Positions 10,485 through 20,765 of a DNA stretch of 64,000 nucleotides are shown piece after piece. Below the pieces are notes generated by a model. That model worked only from the letters and a program-made list of their open reading frames with translations, did no database searches and was not told the DNA's origin. The translations under genes and the position numbers were made by a program. The stretch is from Pectobacterium parmentieri. GTDB lineage: Bacteria > Pseudomonadota > Gammaproteobacteria > Enterobacterales > Enterobacteriaceae. Positions within the stretch are counted from its first letter, which is position 1; each line of letters begins with the position of its first letter. The stretch covers positions 4,836,001 to 4,900,000 of the forward strand of contig NZ_CP015749.1 of assembly GCF_001742145.1 (NCBI RefSeq), written 5' to 3'.

Positions 10485-11782
10485 GCTGCCTCCGTGGACT
10501 CATCGCAGCGCGGTGGCAGCATCATGGCCAGTACGGCGGCAATCGCCAGCGAGATGGCCAGGCTGTAAACGCCAACGTCTTTGTTAAAGGCTGAAATCAG
10601 GACACCGACCATATAAGGGCCGCAGAAGCCACCGAGATTACCGAGCGCATTAATGACACCGCGAGCGCCGCCAGCGACTTCGGCATCAAACAGCTTGGGA
10701 GGAATAGTCCAGAACACACCGGCGGCGGCCTGAATAAAGACGCCGCAGCCGACCAGTGCGGCATAGGACCACCAGATATGGCTTTTGAGCAAGACGGACA
10801 GCGCCATGCAGATAGCAAAACAGGCGAGCGGTAATGCGACGAAGACCTTACGTTTTCCTGAATTATCGGACAGATAGGAGATCGTAAACATGCCAATGAT
10901 GGCACCGATATAAGGCAGAATAGCCAGCATGCCGACCTGTTCCATATTGCCGTTGGTCAGCCCTTTCAGGATGGTTGGCAGCCACAAGGTGTAGCCGTAA
11001 ATACCTGTCTGGTAAAAGAAATTCACCAAGATTAACTGCCACATCAACTTTTCGCCCAATACCCGGCTTAGAGAAGCATTGCGGACGGTTTTGCCTTGCA
11101 GAGCCGCTTGTTCTTCCTGCAACGTATTGATCAGATACTCTTTTTCTGCCTGTGAAATCCATTTCGCTTCCTGCGGGCGGTTGCTGATGGTAAACCACCA
11201 CAGCAGCATAACCACCAGTGAGAACCCTCCCTCAACCAGAAACAGCATGCGCCAATCCCAGTTTGTGATAACCCAGCCAGAAAGTGGGGCGGTCAAAATT
11301 CCAGCGATGGGCACAAACATGATGACAATCGCGTTGGCGCGGCCACGTTCTTTATCCGGGAACCAGTTGCTGATCATGGTGAGCACCACTGGCAACATGC
11401 CGCCTTCTGATACCCCCAGCGCAAAGCGCAGAAACAGCAATTGATACTGATTGGTCACCAAGCCGGTTAATACCGAAATGACGGCCCAGGCCAGCAGTGA
11501 CCAGCCGATAAACTTTTTACCGTTGCCGTGTACCGCGAGTTTGCCGCCCGGTACTTGTAAAAACAGATAGCCGATGAAGAAGATCCCGCCTGCGAGTCCG
11601 GCCATCGATGCCGTGATACCGAGTTCATCATCCATGCCACCCGGCATCGCGAAGGCAATGTTGACGCGGTCCATGTAGGAAATAATGCAGGTAATCAAAA
11701 TGGGCGGTACGATCCGCAACCAGCGTAATCGAGGAATTTTTGTCGCTGTGTGCTGACTAGAAGAAACCGTGGCTGTATTCAT
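10481..11782 (-). CDS. MFS carrier, diketogulonate/ascorbate-type
   Basis: A 12-helix major facilitator protein of 433 residues resembling the anion:cation symporter family (YISYMDRVNIAFA-type first helix, DKERGRANA-like loop). E. coli has a TRAP transporter (YiaMNO) at this place, whereas Klebsiella has an MFS gene (yiaX2) tied to aerobic L-ascorbate use. This gene occupies the equivalent position, so uptake of 2,3-diketo-L-gulonate, ascorbate or a related acid is likely; the exact substrate is inference. It starts 121 bases after yiaL and overlaps lyxK by four bases. Confidence 0.82.
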   Translation of the reverse strand: MNTATVSSSQHTATKIPRLRWLRIVPPILITCIISYMDRVNIAFAMPGGMDDELGITASMAGLAGGIFFIGYLFLQVPGGKLAVHGNGKKFIGWSLLAWAVISVLTGLVTNQYQLLFLRFALGVSEGGMLPVVLTMISNWFPDKERGRANAIVIMFVPIAGILTAPLSGWVITNWDWRMLFLVEGGFSLVVMLLWWFTISNRPQEAKWISQAEKEYLINTLQEEQAALQGKTVRNASLSRVLGEKLMWQLILVNFFYQTGIYGYTLWLPTILKGLTNGNMEQVGMLAILPYIGAIIGMFTISYLSDNSGKRKVFVALPLACFAICMALSVLLKSHIWWSYAALVGCGVFIQAAAGVFWTIPPKLFDAEVAGGARGVINALGNLGGFCGPYMVGVLISAFNKDVGVYSLAISLAIAAVLAMMLPPRCDESTEAA

Positions 11783-11854
11783 ATCACTTTACCCTTCAAC
11801 ATGTTGCGTGCATGACGTGCTTCATTTGGGGCTTTTTTTCGCGTAGCGATCCCC

Positions 11855-11877
11855 GCACATGCCCGCAGGCATGTGTC
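11855..11877 (-). other. intercistronic hairpin, yiaL-MFS
   Basis: ACATGCC and GGCATGT arms with flanking G-C pairs around a CGCA loop, in the 121-base gap before the MFS gene. No T-run follows on the minus strand, so it is more likely an mRNA-stability or processing element than a terminator. Confidence 0.4.
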
Positions 11878-11903
11878 GCGTTACATGGCAAAATCAGAAA
11901 CGA

Positions 11904-13390
<1,487 letters not shown>

Positions 13391-13432
13391 AACGCGTCTC
13401 CATGACGATAGTTAGATTGCTTTTTATTCGTC

Positions 13433-13462
13433 ATATTTCATTATGCGGAATTGCATTTCAAA
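13433..13462 (-). promoter_or_regulatory. candidate YiaJ/PlaR operator, yiaK copy
   Basis: A 30-base element identical at 25 positions to 18700-18729, which lies before the ABC-importer operon. It holds a GnAA-N5-TTTC inverted repeat and an additional TTTCA half-site two helical turns away. Such arms are typical of IclR-family sites, and the divergent regulator at 19021 is of that family. Binding is inference. Confidence 0.65.
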
Positions 13463-13603
13463 TAAATGCTATACCTGTGCTTGCATGAAGTCAAAACGAG
13501 AGTGGGTTAAATTTTCATTTAAAAACAAGTGGTTATTTTAATGTGGTGACTTTGTGATCGGTGCCGCATTTTGGTCGGTTTGCGGAATACAGACGTGAAA
13601 AGA

Positions 13604-13808
13604 CAGGGTGAGAACCTCACCCTAAAGTTGCTGACAATGGCCGTCGAGCGTGAGTAACGGATAGATCGTAAAGTCGCTGTAAACACGTCCCTGTGCGCTC
13701 GGCTTGCGCCATCCATGGCGCAAACGCTTTACTCTTCTATTCCGTTACTCCCGTTTTCGTTCTGCGAGTAGGTTTGTCAACGGTTTAAGAGGTGAGAGCC
13801 TCACCCTG
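13604..13808. repeat. long imperfect palindrome (MITE-like repeat)
   Basis: The 205-base segment folds back on itself. Its ends are CAGGGTGAG and CTCACCCTG, and each end is also a small hairpin. Inner arms GAGTAACGG-ATAGATCGTAAAG (13652-13673) pair with 13727-13750. The centre is a perfect TTGCGCCA/TGGCGCAA hairpin (13704-13723). It carries no gene and lies between the lactonase gene and the yiaK promoter, where it could end the upstream transcript. The rest of 13391-13831 holds the yiaK promoter region. Confidence 0.7.
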
Positions 13809-13831
13809 TTGGCTACCCTATTCGTTCGGTT

Positions 13832-14677
13832 TTACCGGTACGACTCTACCCCGATACGGTAAAGCGATGTCGTTGCCGTGATGTACAGTTCATTCCCTTC
13901 TGGCCCACCGATGGTGCAGTTGGACACGCACTCTGGTACGTCAATTTTGCCGATCTGATGACCCTTGGGACTAAAAACCAGGACGCCGTCAGCGCAACTG
14001 CAAAACAGGTTGCCAGTGCGATCAACACAGAAGCCATCGGGAATGCCCGGTTCTACGCGGGCAAAAAACTGTCCCGCCCCCAGACGTTTTCCCTCAACCG
14101 GATAAATTCGCAGATCGCGGCGACCTAGCGTTGGGAAATCAATAATCGACATGTCTGCAACATATAAATGTGTTTCATCTGGCGAGAAGGCCAGCCCGTT
14201 CGGACGCTGGAGATCGCTGGCCGCGATGCTGAGTGAGCCATCGCGTGGATCGAAGCAGTAGACATAGCAGCCAATGACCTGACTTTCTGATTTGTAGCCC
14301 TCGTCATCGCTGGTAATGCCATAAGGCGGATCGGTAAACCAAATCGTGCCATCGCTACGGATTGCCACATCGTTTGGCGAGTTGAAGCGTTTCCCGTCAA
14401 TGCGGTCAACCAGGATGTGAATATCACCATTGTTTTCACGACGGCTGATACCGCGCCGCCCATGCTCGCAGCTTACGACGCGTCCTTGCGCATCGAGTGC
14501 ATTGCCGTTGGCGTAGTTGGATGGAGAGCGCCAGAGCGTGACGTCGCCATTACGCGACCAGATAAACATCCGGTTTCCTTTCACATCGCTAAAGACCACG
14601 GCATCCTGCTGCGGCAACCATACTGGGCCTTCGGCCCAGATGGCGGGAGAACACAGACGCTCAAGTTGTTGTGTCAT
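13832..14677 (-). CDS. SMP-30/gluconolactonase-type lactonase
   Basis: A six-bladed beta-propeller hydrolase of the SMP-30/LRE family, 281 residues, with no signal peptide and therefore cytosolic. These enzymes open sugar lactones with a divalent metal. Metal and substrate residues by family alignment are E16 (AEGPVW), N102 (NSPND), N160 (RPNG) and D214 (IPDGFCVD). It starts 15 bases after the periplasmic-binding-protein gene with a GGAGAG ribosome site, so it is the last gene of the ABC-importer unit. The substrate is unknown; a lactone that opens to 2,3-diketo-L-gulonate or an aldonate would fit the neighbouring genes. Confidence 0.88.
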   Translation of the reverse strand: MTQQLERLCSPAIWAEGPVWLPQQDAVVFSDVKGNRMFIWSRNGDVTLWRSPSNYANGNALDAQGRVVSCEHGRRGISRRENNGDIHILVDRIDGKRFNSPNDVAIRSDGTIWFTDPPYGITSDDEGYKSESQVIGCYVYCFDPRDGSLSIAASDLQRPNGLAFSPDETHLYVADMSIIDFPTLGRRDLRIYPVEGKRLGAGQFFARVEPGIPDGFCVDRTGNLFCSCADGVLVFSPKGHQIGKIDVPECVSNCTIGGPEGNELYITATTSLYRIGVESYR

Positions 14678-14691
14678 GCTTGGCTCTCCAC

Positions 14692-15792
14692 TTATTTCAC
14701 ACCCCAGATTGCCCGGTAATGGCCCTGATAATCATTTTGCGGGTCATACAGGTTGTTATTACCACCGTCGTTCGCGACGTTTTCGGCGGTCACCAAATGT
14801 GCTGGCGTGACATAGCCAGAAGGTGGTTGCTTGGCAAAAGCGCGGTTAAACTCATCCAGCAACTGCCAGCCGTGCAGCTTTAGGGGCTCGGGCACGGTGG
14901 CTGATTGGCTATCGCCGGAACGAATACGCTGATAGGCAGAGATGGAACCATCGCCAGCCGAAATGTTGTAGGGGGCATTTTTACCGCCTTTCCCGGCTGT
15001 TTTTAACGACGGTGCCATGAAATCAAAATACAGGTCGTTAATGGCCAGCGAATACTGGAAGTTGTCGCCGTATTTCTGCAACAGACTAAACGTCATGGCA
15101 GGCATGCGGTTTGCGGTGTCGGCGAGCGGTGTGTCGATGAATTCCACGACCTTGCAGCCGCTGCATTTACCGATTTCGTCTTTCATGACGTTGGCTTTAT
15201 CAAGAGCGATTTGATAAAGGGAATCGGTAAAGATTAAGACATTGGCTTTTCCACCTGATTTAACGACGGCGTATTGCGCGGCGATGCGGGCGACGTCATT
15301 TGAATCGGATGTCACGTTGTAGAAAATATCGTATTTAGGCAGCGGGCCCGGTTCGGGCACGGCATGCCATGCGGTCAGAACAATGCCTTGCTGAATGGCT
15401 TTCTTCAGCGGGATCTTGGCAACGTTCGGGTTCCAGCCGCCAATCACAATGCCATCTGGCTTCTGAGCGATCGCCTGATTGAGCGAGGCCAACTGATCTT
15501 TGACTGAGCCGCCACCGTCCAGCGTTTCCAGTTTCCAGCCAGCGGCTTTGGCTGCTTCACTTAGCCCCTGCTGCACGCCTTGAACGCCGCCATTTTTCAT
15601 GTCGGAAGCAATAAAAATAATCTTCTTATTCGGTTGCAACTGTGGCCCCTGAGTCGGGCCGTCCCACTGTGTGCTGCTGGCGGTCGCTTTTGCAACGGCT
15701 GCCGTTGCCTGATCGAGATAGCTGTCAGCCCACGTTGACTGGCTGCTTAATAACACGGTGGTCAGTCCTGATAACAGCAAAAAACGTTTCAT
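14692..15792 (-). CDS. sugar ABC importer, periplasmic binding protein
   Basis: A substrate-binding protein of the Peripla_BP_4 (ribose/galactose-like) family, 366 residues. A typical signal peptide ends near residue 22 (cleavage expected after STWA). The two-lobe sugar-binding fold is recognisable from IIFIASDMKNGG near residue 55 and GIVIGGWNPN near residue 114. Two Cys in KCSGCK may form a disulfide. It lies between the permease gene and the SMP-30 gene in the same transcript. The ligand cannot be read from sequence. Confidence 0.88.
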   Translation of the reverse strand: MKRFLLLSGLTTVLLSSQSTWADSYLDQATAAVAKATASSTQWDGPTQGPQLQPNKKIIFIASDMKNGGVQGVQQGLSEAAKAAGWKLETLDGGGSVKDQLASLNQAIAQKPDGIVIGGWNPNVAKIPLKKAIQQGIVLTAWHAVPEPGPLPKYDIFYNVTSDSNDVARIAAQYAVVKSGGKANVLIFTDSLYQIALDKANVMKDEIGKCSGCKVVEFIDTPLADTANRMPAMTFSLLQKYGDNFQYSLAINDLYFDFMAPSLKTAGKGGKNAPYNISAGDGSISAYQRIRSGDSQSATVPEPLKLHGWQLLDEFNRAFAKQPPSGYVTPAHLVTAENVANDGGNNNLYDPQNDYQGHYRAIWGVK

Positions 15793-15806
15793 AGGGTGTG
15801 CTCCTG

Positions 15807-16937
15807 TTAGGGATGTGTCACGTTATGGTTATTGTTTTCTGGTGGCGTGTTTTTCTGATGAGAAGGCTCCTGGTGGTGGCGCTGGGGTGTGTCAGTCTGA
15901 CGGCGTTGTACGGCTTTTTGATTCAGTAAACGGCGACGTTGGGCATAGCCTGCCAACGTGATGGAGAGCAGCAGTGTGGCTCCGTTAAATAACGGTTCAA
16001 CCCAGAATTCACCACCAAATTGTTGGATACCGGCGATACCAATCGCAAGAATGGAAATGCCGATAACCGTTCCCCAGACGTTAACTCGGCCAGGGCGAAG
16101 CGTGGTGCTGCCAAGGAATGCACCAACCAGCGCAGGCAAGAGATAATCCATACCGACGCTGGCCTGTCCGACCCCTTGTTCTGCGGCGATCAATACGCCG
16201 CTAAAGCCTGTCAATACGCTGGAAGTGATGAAGGCACCGATAGTAAAACGATTAACGGAAATCCCATTAAGCCGTGCTGCGGCCGGATTGCCCCCTACGG
16301 CATACATGCAGCGGCCGAGCGGCGTATGTTCAGTGACGAGCCATAAGATAATGGCGACAAGCAGGACATAGAAGGCCACGATAGGGATCCCGCCGATCTC
16401 GGTATGGTGCAGAGCAATGAAAGCATCGGGTAGATCGCCGACGATCTGGCGGCCACCCGAATGCCACAGGGCGACGGCGTACAGCACGGTGCCAGAACCC
16501 AGCGTGGCGACGAAGCTATCGATATCGGCCAATGCCACCAGAATACCGTTGAGCAAGCCGTATAACGCTGAAATGACCAGCACCGTCAGCACGGCCATCT
16601 GCCAGGAGAAGCCGTATTCCACCTGAAGCGTAATCGCCAGAATGTGCCAGAGCACGATGCCGAAACCGACGTTGAGATCGATTTTTCCGACGATCATGGG
16701 AATGGTCGCGGCCAGCGCCAGCAGAGCGATTTTGGCTTTGCTGGAGAGGATTGCCTGTAACGTCAGCATGGAAGCGAATGACGGTGTTGCGAATGAAAAC
16801 AGAATGACCAGTGCGATGCACAGCAGCAGCAGGCCATAGCGGGTCAGAATTTGCATCAGCCAGGGGCCGGCACCATCCTGTGCCAGACTCACTCGCTGCT
16901 CTAGCGCCGTTGATTTTACTGATGTTTTATTAGACAT
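15807..16937 (-). CDS. sugar ABC importer, permease
   Basis: An RbsC-type (BPD_transp_2) inner-membrane permease, 376 residues from ATG 16937, with about ten hydrophobic segments. The frame is open to 17150, but only ATG 16937 has a GAAGGAAG ribosome site and gives a normal cytoplasmic N-terminus; the extra codons overlap the ATPase gene. The conserved loop AVGGNPAAARLNGISVNR is present. The C-terminal tail is long, polar and rich in Gln, His and Asn, which is unusual for the family. It pairs with the ATPase upstream and the binding protein downstream. Confidence 0.88.
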   Translation of the reverse strand: MSNKTSVKSTALEQRVSLAQDGAGPWLMQILTRYGLLLLCIALVILFSFATPSFASMLTLQAILSSKAKIALLALAATIPMIVGKIDLNVGFGIVLWHILAITLQVEYGFSWQMAVLTVLVISALYGLLNGILVALADIDSFVATLGSGTVLYAVALWHSGGRQIVGDLPDAFIALHHTEIGGIPIVAFYVLLVAIILWLVTEHTPLGRCMYAVGGNPAAARLNGISVNRFTIGAFITSSVLTGFSGVLIAAEQGVGQASVGMDYLLPALVGAFLGSTTLRPGRVNVWGTVIGISILAIGIAGIQQFGGEFWVEPLFNGATLLLSITLAGYAQRRRLLNQKAVQRRQTDTPQRHHQEPSHQKNTPPENNNHNVTHP

Positions 16938-17023
16938 TATTTTCTTCCTTCGGACAGGTGAGGCTGTGTGAGCGTCTGAATTTTTTACTGTAGATTCAGT
17001 TCGCCTGCGCAATAACGTGTCAT

Positions 17024-18553
17024 TCAGGCCGAAGCCGTGGTTTCTCCCGCGCTGGCAGACGCCAGTTCCAATAAGTTGGCGAAAGAGACCTGTTGATTTT
17101 TGAGTTCGCCGACGACACTGCCCCGATTGAAAACCAGTGCGCGATTGCAAATGTGGGCGATTTCCTCGAAATCATTGGAGATCACCAGCACGGCGACGCC
17201 CTCTGCCAGTGATTTATTCAGTAGATGATAAATTTCGGCACGTGCCCCGACATCAACGCCCGCCGTGGGATCTTCGAGGATCAGCAGCGGTGCGCCGAGG
17301 TGCATCCAGCGTGCCATCACCACTTTCTGTTGGTTGCCGCCGGACAGCGCACTGATGTCGATATTGACGTTTTTGGGACGAACATCGAACAGTTGTACTT
17401 TCCACCAGCTTGCCCCTATCTCTTCGCGGCGGCTGTAGCGGGAAAAGAGCTTATGTCCGCTGGCGCAGGGGTTGATAAACAGGTTCTCACGTACGCTCAT
17501 CGACATCACCAGACTTTCATTGGTGCGATCGCCTGCGACCAGCGAGACGCCTTGAGCCATCGCCTGTTGCGGGGAGCTGGCGTGGTAAGGTGCATCACGA
17601 AACTGAATTTCTCCGCTGTCGCATTGACGCAACCCGAACAGCAAACGGCCTATCTCTTCCTGACCCGCGCCGCGAAGACCGGCCAGCGCGAGCATTTCCC
17701 CTGCCTGTAGGCTAAAGCTGACCGGGCCGATATCGCCTACGGTAACGTTTTTTACCTGGAGAACGGGAGAGGAAGGCGCTGGTAAGGGTTCACGCTGATC
17801 GCCGGGCATGGCTTCGCCCACAATCAATTGCACCAGGTCGCGCAGTGAATAATCCGCCGTTTTTCCGCCTGCGACATAGCGACCATCGCGCATGACGCAG
17901 ACGCGGTCGGCGATGTCGATCACTTCATCCAGTCGGTGAGTGACGTAAATCATGCCCACTTTTTTCGCGCGCAGTCGGTTAATAACGGAAAAAAGATGGC
18001 GGACATCGTTTGCTGGAAGCGAAGCGGTGGGTTCATCCAGCACCAGTAGCTCGGCATTCACCGCGACGGCCCGCGCGATGGCGAGTAGTGATTTTTCCGT
18101 GCGGGAGAGCTCAAATACGCGGGCATCGGGATCGAGGGCGATCCCCACATCCTGTAACGCCTGGCTGGCACGCTGACGGATCGCCCGCCAGTCAATTAAT
18201 CCAAAGCGGCGTGGAAACCCCATGACCAGTGCCATGTTTTCCGCCACCGTCATCCACTCGATCAGCCCCAGATCCTGATGAATAAACGCAATAGGCTGGA
18301 GGCCATCACTTTTTATCGCTGCGGCTGACGCTATGCTGGTTCCTCGGAATTGAATATCACCGCCATCGCGGGGATAGACGCCCGCGAGGACTTTAATAAT
18401 TGTCGATTTCCCCGCGCCATTTTCGCCCAGTAGCGCAAGCACCTCGCCCGGCATGACCTGAAGACTGACATCATTAACCGCAATGTTGCCGCCAAAGCGT
18501 TTAGTGATATGGCTAAGCGCAAGTATGGGTTGATCCGCATTGATTTGATTCAT
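17024..18553 (-). CDS. sugar ABC importer, ATP-binding protein
   Basis: A tandem-domain ATPase of the RbsA/MglA type, 509 residues. Domain 1 has Walker A GENGAGKST near residue 40 and Walker B LLVLDEPTAS; its signature is degenerate (LSRTEKS in place of LSGGQ). Domain 2 has the altered Walker A LRGAGQEE but a proper signature LSGGNQQK, the usual asymmetry in this family. ATG 18553 is chosen over an in-frame ATG at 18577. It is the first gene of the importer-lactonase unit, divergent from the IclR regulator at 19021. Confidence 0.9.
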   Translation of the reverse strand: MNQINADQPILALSHITKRFGGNIAVNDVSLQVMPGEVLALLGENGAGKSTIIKVLAGVYPRDGGDIQFRGTSIASAAAIKSDGLQPIAFIHQDLGLIEWMTVAENMALVMGFPRRFGLIDWRAIRQRASQALQDVGIALDPDARVFELSRTEKSLLAIARAVAVNAELLVLDEPTASLPANDVRHLFSVINRLRAKKVGMIYVTHRLDEVIDIADRVCVMRDGRYVAGGKTADYSLRDLVQLIVGEAMPGDQREPLPAPSSPVLQVKNVTVGDIGPVSFSLQAGEMLALAGLRGAGQEEIGRLLFGLRQCDSGEIQFRDAPYHASSPQQAMAQGVSLVAGDRTNESLVMSMSVRENLFINPCASGHKLFSRYSRREEIGASWWKVQLFDVRPKNVNIDISALSGGNQQKVVMARWMHLGAPLLILEDPTAGVDVGARAEIYHLLNKSLAEGVAVLVISNDFEEIAHICNRALVFNRGSVVGELKNQQVSFANLLELASASAGETTASA

Positions 18554-18699
18554 GTGATGCGCCCTTGTGTTCAGCACACGCTGTGATGCGGTGCAAAATC
18601 GGTAAGCAACCTGTTCCCGTTGATTCGGGGTGGTATAACCCCCTGAATATGGTGTGGCAGGAACGAAATCAGTAATGGTTTGTCGTTTTAATAAACTTA

Positions 18700-18729
18700 A
18701 TATTTCAATATGCGAAACTCAATTTCAAA
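18700..18729 (-). promoter_or_regulatory. candidate YiaJ/PlaR operator, ABC-importer copy
   Basis: Thirty bases matching 13433-13462 at 25 positions. The core GAAA-CTCAA-TTTC is a perfect inverted repeat here. It lies 147 bases before the ATPase start and about 290 bases before the regulator start, in the 18554-19020 divergent gap, so it could serve both directions. The rest of that gap is AT-rich with no convincing gene. Confidence 0.65.
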
Positions 18730-19020
18730 AACAATATACTGAAGATTGCGCTAAAGCAAAGGCAAAGGGGTTTTTAATTTCCTTTAAAAACAATTAATTA
18801 TTTTTGTTGTTTCGTATTTGTGATGTACTGCTCACTTCATAGACAGGGGGGAGGTTGCGCATTCAGGGTGTCATGCCGACAATGAAACGGCGTTCCACTT
18901 CACCTCATGCAGCCCTTGCGGTAACATCGCTATTCTTAAGAGAAATGGATGGCGGCGACACACTGCGTTGCAGCAATTTCTGCGCAAGCACTGCCCAGCC
19001 CCTGATTCTGGAGATCAGTT

Positions 19021-19839
19021 ATGAGCCCGAAAGCTGTTAATGAGAAAGACGATCAAAAAGAGAAACCGCTGGGGAGCCAGAGTCTATTTCGTGGTTTGCA
19101 ATTGATTGAAATTCTGAGTAATTTCCCTAACGGTTGCCCACTCGCCCATTTGTCTGAGCTGGCGGGGATGAACAAAAGCACCGTGCATCGGCTGCTACAA
19201 GGGCTGCACACCAGTGGCTATGTCACGCAGGCACCTTCACCTGGCAGCTATCGTTTGACGACCAAATTTATCTCTATCGGACAGAAGGCATTGTCTTCGC
19301 TGAATATTATTCACGTCGCATCTCCCCATCTGGTGCAATTAAACTTGGAAGTGGGGGAAACGGTAAACTTCTCCAGCCGTGAAGACGATCATGTCATTCT
19401 GATCTACAAACTGGAACCGACGACGGGCATGATGCGCACCCGCGCTTATATCGGTCAGCACATGCCGCTTTATTGCTCCGCCATGGGCAAAATCTTTATG
19501 GCGTATGGTAAAAGCGACTACCCTGCGTACTATTGGCAAACTCATCAGAATGACATCCAGCCCCTCACGCGCAATACCATCACCGAGCTGCCGAAGATGT
19601 ATGAAGAGCTGGAGGATATTCGTCAGAAAGGGCTGGCGATGGATCGTGAAGAAAATGAGCTTGGGGTATCGTGCATTGCCGCGCCGGTGTTTGATATTCA
19701 GCAGCGCGTTCCTTATGCCGTATCGGTATCGCTGCCTACCGCCAAGTTACAGCAAATCGGCATGAAATCGCTGATTAAGCCGGTCATTGCGACCGCGCAG
19801 CGTATTTCTCTGGAACTCGGGTTTGTCACGCCCGGTTGA
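19021..19839 (+). CDS. yiaJ: IclR-family regulator YiaJ/PlaR
   Basis: A repressor-type transcription factor of 272 residues, very close to E. coli YiaJ (PlaR), which controls the yiaK-S operon for plant-derived sugar acids. An N-terminal winged helix (roughly residues 22-85, with LSELAGMNKSTVHRLLQGL as the recognition region) is followed by the IclR effector domain, where HMPLYCSAMGKIF and DREENELGVSCIAAPVF are signature blocks. It is divergent from the ABC-importer operon. Two copies of a shared motif upstream of both target units are its probable sites. Confidence 0.93.
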   Translation: MSPKAVNEKDDQKEKPLGSQSLFRGLQLIEILSNFPNGCPLAHLSELAGMNKSTVHRLLQGLHTSGYVTQAPSPGSYRLTTKFISIGQKALSSLNIIHVASPHLVQLNLEVGETVNFSSREDDHVILIYKLEPTTGMMRTRAYIGQHMPLYCSAMGKIFMAYGKSDYPAYYWQTHQNDIQPLTRNTITELPKMYEELEDIRQKGLAMDREENELGVSCIAAPVFDIQQRVPYAVSVSLPTAKLQQIGMKSLIKPVIATAQRISLELGFVTPG

Positions 19840-19903
19840 GTATTACTCTGGCTAATGCCTGATTAGAAACATCCATTTCATCTAATGATTATCCCTTCGT
19901 ATG

Positions 19904-19925
19904 ATGCGCGAGTGACATCGCGCAT
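19904..19925 (+). other. hairpin in argO leader
   Basis: Eight-base perfect arms ATGCGCGA/TCGCGCAT around GTGACA, 36 bases before argO. No T-run follows. It may lie in the argO 5' leader or just upstream of its promoter. Confidence 0.4.
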
Positions 19926-19960
19926 GCGCCGCTATTGGCGCTTTATCTACGAGGGAAATC

Positions 19961-20575
19961 ATGTTTGCTGTCTTTCTACAAGGTGTTCTATTAGGCGCGG
20001 CGATGATTCTGCCGCTGGGGCCACAGAATGCATTTGTGATGAATCAGGGAATTCGCCGTCAGTATCACCTGATGGTGGCGCTGTTGTGTGCCGTGAGCGA
20101 TATGGTGTTGATTACCGCCGGTATTTTTGGCGGTAGCGCGTTGCTCAGCCAGTCTTCGCTGCTATTGGGTGCGGTGACCTGGGGCGGCGTTGCGTTTCTA
20201 CTCTGGTTCGGCTGGGGAGCGATAAAAACGGCTTTCAGCAAAAATATCGCATTGGCCAGCGCCGAGGTGATGAAGCAGAGCCGCTGGCGGATCATTGCCA
20301 CTATGCTGGCAGTGACCTGGCTTAATCCCCATGTCTATCTCGACACCTTTGTGGTGTTGGGGAGCCTGGGAAGCCAGTTTACGGAGGATGATCGAAGCTG
20401 GTTTGCGCTGGGGACAATAACGGCTTCCTTCACTTGGTTCTTCGCGTTGGCATTATTGGCAGCCTGGCTGTCTCCGTGGCTGAATACACCACGGGTACAG
20501 CGGGTCATCAACGTTTTTGTTGGTGTGGTGATGTGGGGGATTGCTTTGCAACTTGCACGACACGGCTGGCAATAG
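19961..20575 (+). CDS. argO: arginine exporter ArgO
   Basis: A LysE/RhtB-family inner-membrane exporter of 204 residues with about six hydrophobic segments. It exports L-arginine (and canavanine) in E. coli, where ArgP with arginine activates it. The family motif [14 protein letters not shown] is at residues 18-31. A GAGGGAAATC site precedes the ATG. The E. coli order is rpiA-argP-yggE-argO; here the same genes are present but an islet separates yggE from argP. Confidence 0.95.
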   Translation: MFAVFLQGVLLGAAMILPLGPQNAFVMNQGIRRQYHLMVALLCAVSDMVLITAGIFGGSALLSQSSLLLGAVTWGGVAFLLWFGWGAIKTAFSKNIALASAEVMKQSRWRIIATMLAVTWLNPHVYLDTFVVLGSLGSQFTEDDRSWFALGTITASFTWFFALALLAAWLSPWLNTPRVQRVINVFVGVVMWGIALQLARHGWQ

Positions 20576-20765
20576 TAGTTAGAAATAAATGACACCGCTT
20601 TACGTTACGTTTCAGAAATTCACCTATATTGTGTGGAGTCGGTAATACGTTATGTTGTCTGGCAAAAGATACCTTTCTCGTATCTTCCATTCTGGAACAT
20701 GCTGCGCCAACGCAGGAAAAATCTGCTGGGCCACATGCGTGATGAAACATAAGTAAGGAGAGATT

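Noticed and set aside
18819..18836. CRP-like TGTGA...TCACT in the yiaJ upstream region
   Set aside because: The spacer is eight bases instead of six, so the half-sites are out of register.
18855..19040. 61-codon frame overlapping the yiaJ start
   Set aside because: No ribosome site and overlaps the conserved start of yiaJ in another frame.
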